Of a stretch of DNA of 64,000 nucleotides, positions 38,675-46,498 are shown piece by piece. The translations under genes and the position numbers were made by a program. The notes beneath the pieces are model-generated. The model did no database searches. It was given only the letters and a program-made list of their open reading frames with translations, and had not been told where the DNA came from. Source of the DNA: Candidatus Woesearchaeota archaeon. GTDB taxonomy: Archaea; Nanobdellota; Nanobdellia; Woesearchaeales; JAFGUC01. Numbering within the stretch: the first letter of the stretch is position 1; each line of letters opens with the position of its first letter. The stretch is from contig JAFGUC010000024.1 of assembly GCA_016938695.1 (NCBI GenBank), positions 434,001 through 498,000 of the forward strand, given 5' to 3'.

Positions 38675-39969
38675 TTTTTTCGTTGTAATTTTCGTAAAAT
38701 AATTTCGCAAGTAATTTTTACAGGGTCATATAATTGTGAGACTGCAGGATTATATGCCGTTTCAATATCCATGAACTCATCAATTGTGATTCCTTTTTTG
38801 ATTGCAAGAGTAATCCAGTTAATTCTTCCAACAACATTAGAATTTCCAATGATTTGTGCTCCAAGAATTTTTAGATTTTTATCAGATAATACTTTTACAC
38901 TAATATCTTCTTCAGAATTCATGCAACTAGAACAAAGTTTTCCAGTATATTTTCCTTCAATAACATCAATTTTATTTTCTACTAATTGTTTTTTAGTTAA
39001 GCCACAAGATGCTATATGTAATCCTCCTATTTTCGTACAAGTAGTATTAACACTTTCATCAATTTTCTTCGTGTTACCTAGAATATTTAACGCAACAATC
39101 TTTCCTTGTTTAATAGCATTTGTTGCGAGAAGTGCGTGGTTCTTAATTTGTGCACAATCGCCACACGCAAAAATATATTTATCGTTTGTTCGTAATTCAT
39201 CATCAACAGTTATTCCATTTTCATATTGAATGTTTGCAATCTCAGCAATTTGCTTGTTTTTTATAGAACCGCACGAAACAATTAGTGAATCGTATGGTAT
39301 TTTTGAGTTTTGCAAAATAATTTCTTTTTTATTAACAGATTCAATTTTTGCATCAGTTATTATCTTCAAACCATTATTTGTTAAAGATTCTTCTACTTTT
39401 TTACTAAAATCATCATCTAAAATAGAACTTAAAATTGTTTTATATCCTTCAACAATCGTAACATCTTTTTTTAGTTTTAATAATGATGTTCCTAATTCAA
39501 TTCCAATTAACCCACCACCAATAATTACAAATTGTTTAGCTTTTTTTGTTTCGTTAATTATTTGTGATGCATCAGTTTTAGTGTAGAACTTGTTAAATTT
39601 TATTTCGTTAAGTCCTTTTATATTTGGAACATACGAATTTGAACCCGAAGCAATAACTAAGAAATCATATTTTAATCTATGACCTTTATTTTCCGACATA
39701 AAATAAACTTCTTTTTTATCTCGGTTAATGCTTTCGACGTCAGAATTTAATAATAATTTTATTTTATTATTCTCAAAAAAAGATAGGTCAAAAGTTGTAA
39801 TCTTTTCAAAAGTAGTCTCTTTAGAAACAACATATGGTAACGAGCATGGTGAATACGGTAGTTCACTATTTTTAGACAAAATCGTTATGTCTATCTTTTT
39901 ATCATTTTTTCTTAATTCACTTGCACAGGTTAAACCTGATGCGCCCGAACCAATTATTATTACCTTCAT
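38671..39969 (-). CDS. FAD/NAD(P) pyridine-nucleotide-disulfide oxidoreductase, single-Cys (CoA-disulfide-reductase/Nox type)
   Basis: This is a flavoprotein disulfide reductase. The FAD-binding motif KVIIIGSGASGLTCASEL is N-terminal, with the NAD(P)-binding motif FVIIGGGLIGIELGTSL mid-protein and FACGDCAQI near the second FAD site. The redox site is a single cysteine near residue 42 (PYSPCSLPYV), as in CoA-disulfide reductases and NADH oxidases, not the CxxxxC of classical dihydrolipoamide dehydrogenase. The C-terminal domain adds a CSSC pair (TGKLCSSCMN) that may form a second redox disulfide. Start ATG 39969 overlaps the lipoyl-carrier stop (ATGA) and its own stop overlaps lipA, so coupling is tight. 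It probably reduces or oxidises the lipoyl carrier; this is an inference. Confidence 0.85.
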   Translation of the reverse strand: MKVIIIGSGASGLTCASELRKNDKKIDITILSKNSELPYSPCSLPYVVSKETTFEKITTFDLSFFENNKIKLLLNSDVESINRDKKEVYFMSENKGHRLKYDFLVIASGSNSYVPNIKGLNEIKFNKFYTKTDASQIINETKKAKQFVIIGGGLIGIELGTSLLKLKKDVTIVEGYKTILSSILDDDFSKKVEESLTNNGLKIITDAKIESVNKKEIILQNSKIPYDSLIVSCGSIKNKQIAEIANIQYENGITVDDELRTNDKYIFACGDCAQIKNHALLATNAIKQGKIVALNILGNTKKIDESVNTTCTKIGGLHIASCGLTKKQLVENKIDVIEGKYTGKLCSSCMNSEEDISVKVLSDKNLKILGAQIIGNSNVVGRINWITLAIKKGITIDEFMDIETAYNPAVSQLYDPVKITCEIILRKLQRKK

Positions 39970-40268
39970 TTTAGTCGTACTAACCACATTGTTGGATTTG
40001 TTTTTAATATCTCAGGATCATCTTCAATAGATTTGTTTACTTCAGTTACAATTCCAGAAACCTTTGATTTTAATTCAAGTGTGCCTTTCATTGCTTCCAT
40101 TGTTAGTATTATTTGTCCACTAGAAATTTTATCTCCGACACCAACATTAAACTCAACAAAAATCACATTTTTCAATGTGTTCTTTGATTTTTCGTCATCA
40201 TTAAAAGAAATTTCGATAGATTCTTCATTTCTAATAATCTGACAATCTTCATATTTTTCAATTTTCAT
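39966..40268 (-). CDS. GcvH-like lipoyl-carrier protein
   Basis: This 100-residue protein has the lipoyl/biotinyl hammerhead fold: NVIFVEFNVGVGDKISSGQIIL, then ILTMEAMKGTLELKSKVSG with the modifiable lysine at K61. The C-terminus, VTEVNKSIEDDPEILKTNPTMWLVRL, matches GcvH (EVN..L.D.PELIN.DPY..GWL). The lysine context MEAMK is biotin-like while the rest is GcvH-like. LipA and LplA in the same block favour lipoylation. No glycine-cleavage P, T or L genes are nearby, so this is unlikely to be a glycine-cleavage H protein. It sits 27 nt after the DsbD-like gene and overlaps the reductase by 4 nt. Confidence 0.82.
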   Translation of the reverse strand: MKIEKYEDCQIIRNEESIEISFNDDEKSKNTLKNVIFVEFNVGVGDKISSGQIILTMEAMKGTLELKSKVSGIVTEVNKSIEDDPEILKTNPTMWLVRLK

Positions 40269-40295
40269 CTTTTATCTTACACCTCAAAAGATTTC

Positions 40296-41804
40296 CTAAC
40301 CAAACATCAATAATGTTGGTTTAATAATCATAAGTAATCCACAAATAACCATGAATGCACCAGCAACTAATTTTAAAATTCTGCCTTGGTTTTCATTGAT
40401 TCTTTCAGATTTAAATGTAAAAATGAAATTAAATAAGATAGCAAACAGTGGTAAAATATAGATTAATGCATATAAACCAGTCCAGATAAAGTGCCATATG
40501 CTAATGCTTGACCCATATGTGTTAATTAACGATGACATGTATACTGTTGGTAAAATTGCAGTACAACCAAGTTCAACAATATTGACACCAACTGCCAAAA
40601 TTATAGTTCCACCAAATGCAAGAAACATAGACTTCTTTGTATTTTGTTTAAGATATTGAACAATTTTTCTAGCCTTGCTAGTTATTTTGTTTTTTTCATC
40701 ATCAGATATTGTTAGTGATACTCCTTTTTTGAAAAACAAAAAATCCTTTAAATTAATAACTCCAGCAACAGTAATTACAACTCCAAGTATTTTTAAAATA
40801 ATACTTCCATATTTTTCAATAAATATTGAACCAACAAAAATCATTAACATAATGAAAATAAAATACATAATCGCTGAAGTTATAATAAAAACTCCTCCAA
40901 TTCCTGCCATTTCTTTCTTGCTTTTTGTATAAGTTAACAATGACAATAAAATGAAAAGGACAGTAAATGCGCAAGGATTAAATCCATCTGCTAAAGCGAT
41001 TATTCCAGTAAATAAAGGAAATGGTAATTTTTGTGCAAATCCTGCGATTATAGTTTCTGGTGTTGTAAGAATTATTGTAAACAAACTAATAATTATTGTC
41101 GCAACAAGGCCAGAAATCCAATATCTTTTTAGTTGTTCATTTTTATTAAGCTGTTTTTTAAATATTAGAAAACTAAGTAAATATGCAGGTATTGCAAAAA
41201 TAATAATCCATATATTATTTTTTTCAGTAGGTGTTTGTTCTAATGTGCAACTGTCAGTTATTTCATTAATAGCACGTAATATCTGATTACTGTAACCTAT
41301 GTTTGCTTTGTAAACATCGTGGTACGTTAAAGGTCCTTCTCCAAAATCAAATCCAATAAAAACTTCATTGCCAATAAAAGTTCTAGGAACGCCATTAGTA
41401 CTGGTATTATACATTTTAGCAAATTTTTCAAGAAGAGTTCTATTTCCTTCGTGACTTACTTCATAATAATTAATAACAATATTAGGATTATTTTTAATAG
41501 TTTCATCAAAAAATTTCATCTCATCATGACAATGGGGACACGTATCACTATAAAAGAAATTAATATACGTTATAAGAGAATTATTTTTCACATCAACTTC
41601 TTCACATTTATCAGCGAACGAATCTGTTGTACAATTACCAAACAAATCACAATTCTGCATCTCGCTTTCGGTTGTGCATATTGATAATGCTTCAGAATAA
41701 TCCGAACACTGAAGTTTAGCTCCGTAAGTTGTTCCTATTGCAATCAGGAAAACAAACAAAAAAATAATCTTTCTAATATCCATATAAACCATCTTTTTAA
41801 TCAT
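40296..41804 (-). CDS. DsbD/CcdA-like membrane thiol transporter fused to an extracytoplasmic thioredoxin domain
   Basis: A signal/anchor (IRKIIFLFVFLIAIGTTYG) is followed by an external segment with five extra cysteines and a thioredoxin-like domain with active site TCPHCHD (about residues 89-92) and the cis-Pro loop NGVPRTF. Then come about eight membrane helices with the CcdA/DsbD cysteines in DGFNPCAFTVLFILLSLL and VELGCTAILPTVYM. Such proteins carry reducing equivalents from the cytoplasm through the membrane. Here the acceptor domain (CPHC) is N-terminal, not C-terminal as in DsbD. The start is uncertain: the track's GTG 41846 precedes a TATA-like ATATTAATA, so I favour ATG 41804 (MIKKMVYM). 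The gene heads the lipoate block. Confidence 0.83.
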   Translation of the reverse strand: MIKKMVYMDIRKIIFLFVFLIAIGTTYGAKLQCSDYSEALSICTTESEMQNCDLFGNCTTDSFADKCEEVDVKNNSLITYINFFYSDTCPHCHDEMKFFDETIKNNPNIVINYYEVSHEGNRTLLEKFAKMYNTSTNGVPRTFIGNEVFIGFDFGEGPLTYHDVYKANIGYSNQILRAINEITDSCTLEQTPTEKNNIWIIIFAIPAYLLSFLIFKKQLNKNEQLKRYWISGLVATIIISLFTIILTTPETIIAGFAQKLPFPLFTGIIALADGFNPCAFTVLFILLSLLTYTKSKKEMAGIGGVFIITSAIMYFIFIMLMIFVGSIFIEKYGSIILKILGVVITVAGVINLKDFLFFKKGVSLTISDDEKNKITSKARKIVQYLKQNTKKSMFLAFGGTIILAVGVNIVELGCTAILPTVYMSSLINTYGSSISIWHFIWTGLYALIYILPLFAILFNFIFTFKSERINENQGRILKLVAGAFMVICGLLMIIKPTLLMFG

Positions 41805-41855
41805 ATTGTTACTAAATGTGAAACAACCTATTAATATTTGTTTCACTTTTTGAAA

Positions 41856-42338
41856 TCACTTTAAAAAAAGGTCAAATAAATCCTTTGATAGAGATATTTT
41901 GTTAGTCATGCCTTTTTTTGATTTTTTAATAATTCCCTTTAATTCTAATTGCTTAATCTCTCTAGAAATCTTAACCCGAGACAGTTTTGTTTTATTTACT
42001 ATCTCTGCTTGAGTCGCCTCACCTTTCAAAGAGATGATTGATTCAATTATTTTACGTGAATCAGAATCTAAGAATTTGTATGTTGCACTAAGATCCTTGT
42101 GCATTTTGCCAAGTCTGAATTCATATTTTTCAGAAAGAAAGTAATAAGTCAAACTACCTGCAAAAATGCCAATTAACGCAGCTAAAACAACTGCGGCGGT
42201 AACTTCATTTTTTACTCCGCAATCCACATCGCACAATATCTCGTCATGTACATAGTTTGTAATAAAAAATACGATAGCACAAAATCCTGCAATAACTCCA
42301 AAAATTAACCAAAATTGAATTAACTTTTTTTCAGCCAT
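41856..42338 (-). CDS. Membrane-bound wHTH regulator with an external CxxxC
   Basis: Two N-terminal helices (FWLIFGVIAGFCAIVFFITN at about 9-29 and AAVVLAALIGIFAGSLTYYFL at about 48-68) flank a 17-residue loop, VHDEILCDVDCGVKNE. With the basic N-terminus inside, this loop faces outside and carries two cysteines (C36, C40). The C-terminal half is a winged helix (AEIVNKTKLSRVKISREIKQLELKGIIKKS) of the type found in archaeal membrane regulators. A TATA-like box at about 42360-42368 is about 26 nt from ATG 42338. It lies 51 nt upstream of the DsbD-like gene on the same strand, so it is a good candidate redox-sensing regulator of that block. Confidence 0.78.
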   Translation of the reverse strand: MAEKKLIQFWLIFGVIAGFCAIVFFITNYVHDEILCDVDCGVKNEVTAAVVLAALIGIFAGSLTYYFLSEKYEFRLGKMHKDLSATYKFLDSDSRKIIESIISLKGEATQAEIVNKTKLSRVKISREIKQLELKGIIKKSKKGMTNKISLSKDLFDLFLK

Positions 42339-42375
42339 ACATTGTAAAGTAAATTATTTCTTTAAAAACTTTATC

Positions 42376-42570
42376 TTATTCAGTAAAAGAACTGTCAATT
42401 TCCAATTCACGAAGTTCTTCTTCTATTTGGAATTTTTCTTCCTTTAAAATTTTGATTCTGTTCTTTTTATTGCAAAAAGGGTATTTTGCTTTTCTTTCAA
42501 CCTTATATTCAGGTTCAATATCGCTCTTAGAACAAATTCCTAATCCAATTAGGTTCAACAGTTTATTCAT
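42376..42570 (-). CDS. Small charged protein of unknown function
   Basis: This protein of about 64 residues starts MNKLLNLIGLGICSKSDIEP, has a second cysteine in KYPFCNKK and ends in an acidic coiled segment (EEKFQIEEELRELEID). Start ATG 42570 follows a GGGGTGAT ribosome binding site (42575-42582). The track's start at 42615 would translate through that site. The presence of an RBS suggests it is a distal gene or has a leader. No family is recognised. Confidence 0.6.
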   Translation of the reverse strand: MNKLLNLIGLGICSKSDIEPEYKVERKAKYPFCNKKNRIKILKEEKFQIEEELRELEIDSSFTE

Positions 42571-42721
42571 TTTAATCACCCCGATTTTGATAAATTGTAT
42601 AAGTAAAAGAAGCATTTAAGTGTTCCGAAAGACTTTTTAATGAACCTTTTTGAGTCTACCTTCAAGTCACAAATTTTTTAAACAAAAGAACTATCCTAAT
42701 ATACATAAGAGGTGTTTAGTT

Positions 42722-43717
42722 TTGTTTGATGTTATAACTTTAGGTTCCGCAACAATAGATGCATTTTGTAGGACAGACGCAGAATTAGTATCAATTTCTA
42801 GTTCTCGAGGCGTGTCTGAACTAATAGCATATCCAGTTGGTTCTAAAATATTAATTAAAGATTTGCAATTTTTAGTAGGAGGTGGCGGAACTAATACTGC
42901 TGTTGCCTTCTCAAGACTTGGTTTAAAAACAGGTTATTTAGGTCATCTTGGAAAAGATGAAAATTCAAAACGAATACTCAACCTTTTACAATCCGAAAAC
43001 ATAGAATATCTGGGTAAATATGATAAAATAAATCAAACAGGATATTCTGTTATACTAGATAGTATAGAAGAAGATCGGACAATTCTAACTTTTAAAGGTT
43101 CGAATGATTTTTTTTCATTAGATAATATTTCTAAAAAGAATTTGAATGCAAAGTTCTTTTACATGTGTGCAATGACTGGTTCAGCCTTTTATGAACTAGA
43201 AAAAGTTGCAAAATATGCAAAGTCCATTGGTGCAACAGTTTGTTTCAATCCTTCAAATTACATTGCGGTAAAAGGAATGACAAAATTAAAGATGATTAAA
43301 TTTGTCGATATCCTTATTCTAAATAGAGAAGAGTTGAATTTAATCGCAAATGTTCCAGTAGAAACACCAATAAAGATAGAGAACATTTTAAAACTGAGTT
43401 ATTTTGGTCCTAAGACTGTTGTAGTAACAGATGGAATAAATGATATTCATGCATATTCAAATGGAATAGAATACACATTAAAACCAAAAAAAGTAAAGGT
43501 TTTAGAAACAACAGGTGCCGGTGATGCATTTGGTGCAACTTTTGTTGCGTCAATTGCAAGAAATAAAAGCATTGAAGATTCATTAATATATGCAATAATA
43601 AATTCTCAATCAGTTATAACAAATTACGGTGCAAAGAATATACTATTATCTAGAACAAAAATTGATCAGCTTTTTAAAACAACTTCATACACAGTAAAAA
43701 AGAAAAAGGTAGAGTAG
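42722..43717 (+). CDS. PfkB-family carbohydrate/nucleoside kinase
   Basis: This is a ribokinase-fold sugar kinase: FDVITLGSATIDAFCRT at the N-terminus, FLVGGGGTNTAVAFSRLGLKTGYLGHLGKDENS (PfkB signature 1), FNPSNYIAVKG, ILNREEL, and ETTGAGDAFGATFVASIA (signature 2 with the catalytic Asp). The phosphoryl acceptor cannot be told from sequence. The start is TTG 42722, 7 nt after an AGAGGTG ribosome binding site; the track's 42650 start has no such support. It is the first of three tightly spaced genes, with a PEP-synthase-like and an HD protein. Confidence 0.88.
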   Translation: MFDVITLGSATIDAFCRTDAELVSISSSRGVSELIAYPVGSKILIKDLQFLVGGGGTNTAVAFSRLGLKTGYLGHLGKDENSKRILNLLQSENIEYLGKYDKINQTGYSVILDSIEEDRTILTFKGSNDFFSLDNISKKNLNAKFFYMCAMTGSAFYELEKVAKYAKSIGATVCFNPSNYIAVKGMTKLKMIKFVDILILNREELNLIANVPVETPIKIENILKLSYFGPKTVVVTDGINDIHAYSNGIEYTLKPKKVKVLETTGAGDAFGATFVASIARNKSIEDSLIYAIINSQSVITNYGAKNILLSRTKIDQLFKTTSYTVKKKKVE

Positions 43718-43720
43718 AAA

Positions 43721-44998
43721 ATGTTGCTTGAAACAGTAGAAAATGCAAAAACAACTAAAGTACGGAATCTAAATAAATTAAGTAGAAGTTTTTCTGTTCC
43801 AAATTGGTTTTATGTTGGCGAAAAACTATACGACGGGTTTATAGAAAAAACAGGTCTAAAAAATAAAATAGCACAAAAATTGAATTATTTAAATCGTGCA
43901 AATTATGAAGAAATGTCTGCAGACATTCAAAAAATGATAGCGTTTCAAGAAATGCCCCATGAAATTGAAGAAGAAATATTATCACGATATACTGGAAATC
44001 TAATCTCTGTTAGAGCAGCATTTACAGTCAACAGACCAGAACTTCCAGAAATTGCATTTTTGAATATATCCTCAAAATCAAAATTGATTAATGCAATTAA
44101 AGTTATTTTCTCAATGAAATATATGACGTCAGCAATGAAATTTAAATTAGAAGAAAATTTAGATTTTGATGTTGAAGTAATTGTTCAAGACATGATTCAA
44201 TCAAATATATCATGTATATCATATTCAAAAGATATCTTCTCAAATACAGATAATGTTCTAATAAAATCTTGTTTGGGTTTAGGTTTACCTTTGTCAAACA
44301 ATGAAATAACAGGAGAAGTAACAATTGTTAATGAATCTGGTGTGATTTCAAAAGTGCCATTTATACAAGAATATGCATATGTATTAAATCGACCAAAAAC
44401 GCAAACCGAGAAAATAAACATAAGTCCAAATGGGAGATACGATAAATTATCTTCTGATAAAGCAAAAGAAATTTATGATTTATCAAAATATATAGAAGGA
44501 ATGTTTGGTACGCCACAAAAAATATCATTTGCGTTTGCATCAGATAAACTATTTGTGCTATCAACATCTTCATTAGGATTTGAAACAGAAGTTTCTGAAG
44601 AACTTTCTAATGAAGAACCGGAGCAAAATATCGTTTCTGAACCTGTTTCAGAATTACCCGAAGATGATTTTATTCCTCTTGGCGAAATTCCTCAACAACC
44701 AGAAGAAGAATACATAAAAGCACAAGAATTCATAATACCTATACAAAAAGATTTAGAACCATTAAAAAATATTCTACGGGAATTAGCGGCGAGTGTTGAA
44801 GAGTTTATACTTTCAGAAGGAAAAGAAATATTGGGTGAAACGCCTAGTGATGTTGATGAAGCATTGGTTGCTTTAAGTTCAAAATATGATACTTTTGCAG
44901 TAAAGCGTCTCGTAACATCATTATCAAAAGAAACAGAAGAGCAAGAGTTAAAAGAATTAATCCAATTTGCATCTGAGTTTATAATTCAGTATTTTTAA
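43721..44998 (+). CDS. Degenerate PEP-synthase/PPDK N-terminal (ATP-binding) domain protein
   Basis: Residues 1-290 follow the order of the pyruvate-phosphate-dikinase/PEP-synthase ATP-grasp domain: SVPNWFYVGEKLYDGFI (VP.GF), ISVRAAFTVNRPELP (cf. VRSSAT.ED.P), VEVIVQDMIQSNISCISYSKD (V.VQ.M), SCLGLGLPLSNNEITGEV (GLGE.vVsG) and KISFAFASDKLFVLSTS (where active enzymes have diEwa....lyiLQsRp). Several catalytic positions are altered: no R-S-S, no QsR. The C-terminal 130 residues are acidic linker plus a helical domain (SVEEFILSEGKEILG) not found in PEP synthase. It lies 3 nt after the PfkB kinase. It probably has a regulatory or altered ligase function. Confidence 0.65.
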   Translation: MLLETVENAKTTKVRNLNKLSRSFSVPNWFYVGEKLYDGFIEKTGLKNKIAQKLNYLNRANYEEMSADIQKMIAFQEMPHEIEEEILSRYTGNLISVRAAFTVNRPELPEIAFLNISSKSKLINAIKVIFSMKYMTSAMKFKLEENLDFDVEVIVQDMIQSNISCISYSKDIFSNTDNVLIKSCLGLGLPLSNNEITGEVTIVNESGVISKVPFIQEYAYVLNRPKTQTEKINISPNGRYDKLSSDKAKEIYDLSKYIEGMFGTPQKISFAFASDKLFVLSTSSLGFETEVSEELSNEEPEQNIVSEPVSELPEDDFIPLGEIPQQPEEEYIKAQEFIIPIQKDLEPLKNILRELAASVEEFILSEGKEILGETPSDVDEALVALSSKYDTFAVKRLVTSLSKETEEQELKELIQFASEFIIQYF

Positions 44999-45000
44999 AA

Positions 45001-45561
45001 ATGATAACTTATGAACAAGGTATAAGGCTGTTAAAAAAATATAATCTCAATGATAATGTAACAAATCATTCAATTGCTGTAGGAAATACTTGTTTTTTAA
45101 TAGCGACAAATATTATCAAAAATAACAAAGGTCCAACTGTAACTATTGATGGGATTTCTTATGATATTTCTAAATTAGATCCTGAATATGTAAAAGTAGC
45201 AGGTCTATTGCACGACATTGGTCGTTGCAGAACAAACTCTTGGGAACATGCAAGAGAAAGTGAAAAAATTTTAGTAGAAGAAGGAGACCCTGAATTAGGA
45301 AGAATTGTTGGTGCTCACGGAGATTTTATTCTACCTGAAAAACATGTAAATGATTTTGATTTATATCAAAAAATCGTTATATATGCAGACAGCATAACCT
45401 TATACTCTATACTTAGTTTAGATGAAAGATTCGAAGGTGTTCTTGAACGACGACGAAGTGCAGGACTATTAAAAGAAGAAGGAATGATTAAAGATAGTAT
45501 AAAAAAACATCAAATTCTAGAAACACAAATGAGACAATTAATGGGTAATCCAATTAATTGA
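45001..45561 (+). CDS. HD-domain phosphohydrolase
   Basis: This 186-residue metal-dependent phosphohydrolase carries VTNHSIAVGNTCFLIA, the HD pair in VAGLLHDIGRCRTNSWEHAR, and the distal VGAHGDFILP and IVIYADSIT (conserved Asp). It resembles the archaeal/bacterial uncharacterised HDIG group that acts on nucleotides. It follows the PEP-synthase-like gene by 2 nt and completes a three-gene operon with PfkB, which suggests a sugar- or nucleotide-phosphate pathway. It is convergent with the aldo/keto reductase (24-nt overlap). Confidence 0.85.
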   Translation: MITYEQGIRLLKKYNLNDNVTNHSIAVGNTCFLIATNIIKNNKGPTVTIDGISYDISKLDPEYVKVAGLLHDIGRCRTNSWEHARESEKILVEEGDPELGRIVGAHGDFILPEKHVNDFDLYQKIVIYADSITLYSILSLDERFEGVLERRRSAGLLKEEGMIKDSIKKHQILETQMRQLMGNPIN

Positions 45562-46302
45562 TCTTAAGTTTTTGATTTCTTCAGAAGTTAATTTAAAATT
45601 CAGTTTAGCATTTTCTAAGATATGTTTTTTATTTTGTGATCCAAAAATAGGAATCGCTCCATTTTGAACAACCCATTTCAGCGCAATATTACTTTCTGTA
45701 GTATTATACTTTCTTGCATAAGGTGTTAAGTGCGATATATTCTCTTTGCTAACTAAATCTCCATTTGATAAAGGCATATATGCAAAATACAAAATATTAT
45801 GTTCCTTGCAAAATTTTAACTGCTCTTCATTATATGGATATGCCATACTAAATTCTTCCTGAACCGCAGAAATTCCATACTTATATGATTCTTTTAATAA
45901 TTCAATAGAAAAATTACTAACACCAAAAAATCGTATGATTTTTTTTTCTTGCAAAACTCTCATAGCTTTAAAAGTTTCATTCAAAGAAACATTTGGATTA
46001 GGCACATGTATCAAATAATAATCAATATATGTTCCAAGTCTTTTAACGGATTCAACTGCAGATTTAATTACATTTTTGAAGTCAAGATGATTTGGCGAAA
46101 CCTTTGAAATTATAATAAGTTCTTTTCGATCAAAAACTTTTATTGCTTTACCAATTAGTCGTTCAGAATATCCATTAAGATAACTTTCCGCAGTGTCAAT
46201 AATTTTATATCCTGAGTCAATTGCAAATCTAATAAGTTCAACATTCTCAGAATCACTTCTAACAAGCTTTTCACCTAATCTATACGTTCCATAGCCAATC
46301 AT
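45538..46302 (-). CDS. Aldo/keto reductase
   Basis: This NAD(P)H-dependent carbonyl reductase has a TIM barrel: IGYGTYRLGEKL at the start, then the catalytic tetrad in GYKIIDTAESYLNG (Asp, Tyr), ELIIISKVSP (Lys) and DYYLIHVPNP (His). GVSNFSIELLKE and the C-terminal GSQNKKHILENAKLNFKL form the cofactor site. At 254 residues it is slightly shorter than bacterial members. It is monocistronic with a TATA-like region near 46340. The substrate is unknown. Confidence 0.9.
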   Translation of the reverse strand: MIGYGTYRLGEKLVRSDSENVELIRFAIDSGYKIIDTAESYLNGYSERLIGKAIKVFDRKELIIISKVSPNHLDFKNVIKSAVESVKRLGTYIDYYLIHVPNPNVSLNETFKAMRVLQEKKIIRFFGVSNFSIELLKESYKYGISAVQEEFSMAYPYNEEQLKFCKEHNILYFAYMPLSNGDLVSKENISHLTPYARKYNTTESNIALKWVVQNGAIPIFGSQNKKHILENAKLNFKLTSEEIKNLRSINWITH

Positions 46303-46399
46303 ATAAATTCACTAAAATTTCATATATTATATGTCTTTTGTTATAGAAACATTTTTAAATGGTTGTCTTTTAGGCTAATTAAAGTAAAACAAGCATTTT

Positions 46400-46468
46400 G
46401 CCGTGATGGGGCAATCTGGTAATCAACGCCAAGAATCTTGTCTCTTGAGACCGCAAAGTGTTCCGTAT
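46400..46468 (+). pseudogene. Decayed partial copy of tRNA-Ser
   Basis: The first 22 bases (GCCGTGATGGGGCAATCTGG) are almost identical to the intact tRNA-Ser(GGA) 99 nt downstream. TCTTG..CCGCAA still aligns with its anticodon stem and variable arm. The D-stem is broken, the anticodon loop is enlarged, and the T-arm and 3-prime acceptor strand are missing. It cannot form a cloverleaf and is best read as a truncated tandem duplicate. Confidence 0.65.
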
Positions 46469-46498
46469 AAAGCTGAAGCACAATTTTTTTACAAATAT

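Noticed and set aside
38671-39969. Classical dihydrolipoamide dehydrogenase
   Set aside because: The CxxxxC redox motif after the FAD site is missing; only one cysteine (SPCSLP) is present there.
37126-40268. Glycine cleavage system or SirTM/macrodomain lipoyl-ADP-ribosylation operon
   Set aside because: No gcvP, gcvT, sirtuin or macrodomain gene is present near the GcvH-like gene. The neighbours are a DsbD-like protein and a Nox/CoADR-type reductase.
43410-44573. Minus-strand ORFs at 43410, 44142, 44197 and 44361
   Set aside because: They are short, compositionally odd shadows of the PfkB and PEP-synthase-like genes without ribosome binding sites.
46400-46475. C/D box guide RNA (GTGATGG as box C, CTGA as box D)
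   Set aside because: The box C-like sequence is simply the start of the tRNA-Ser duplicate. No C-prime/D-prime boxes or terminal stem are visible.
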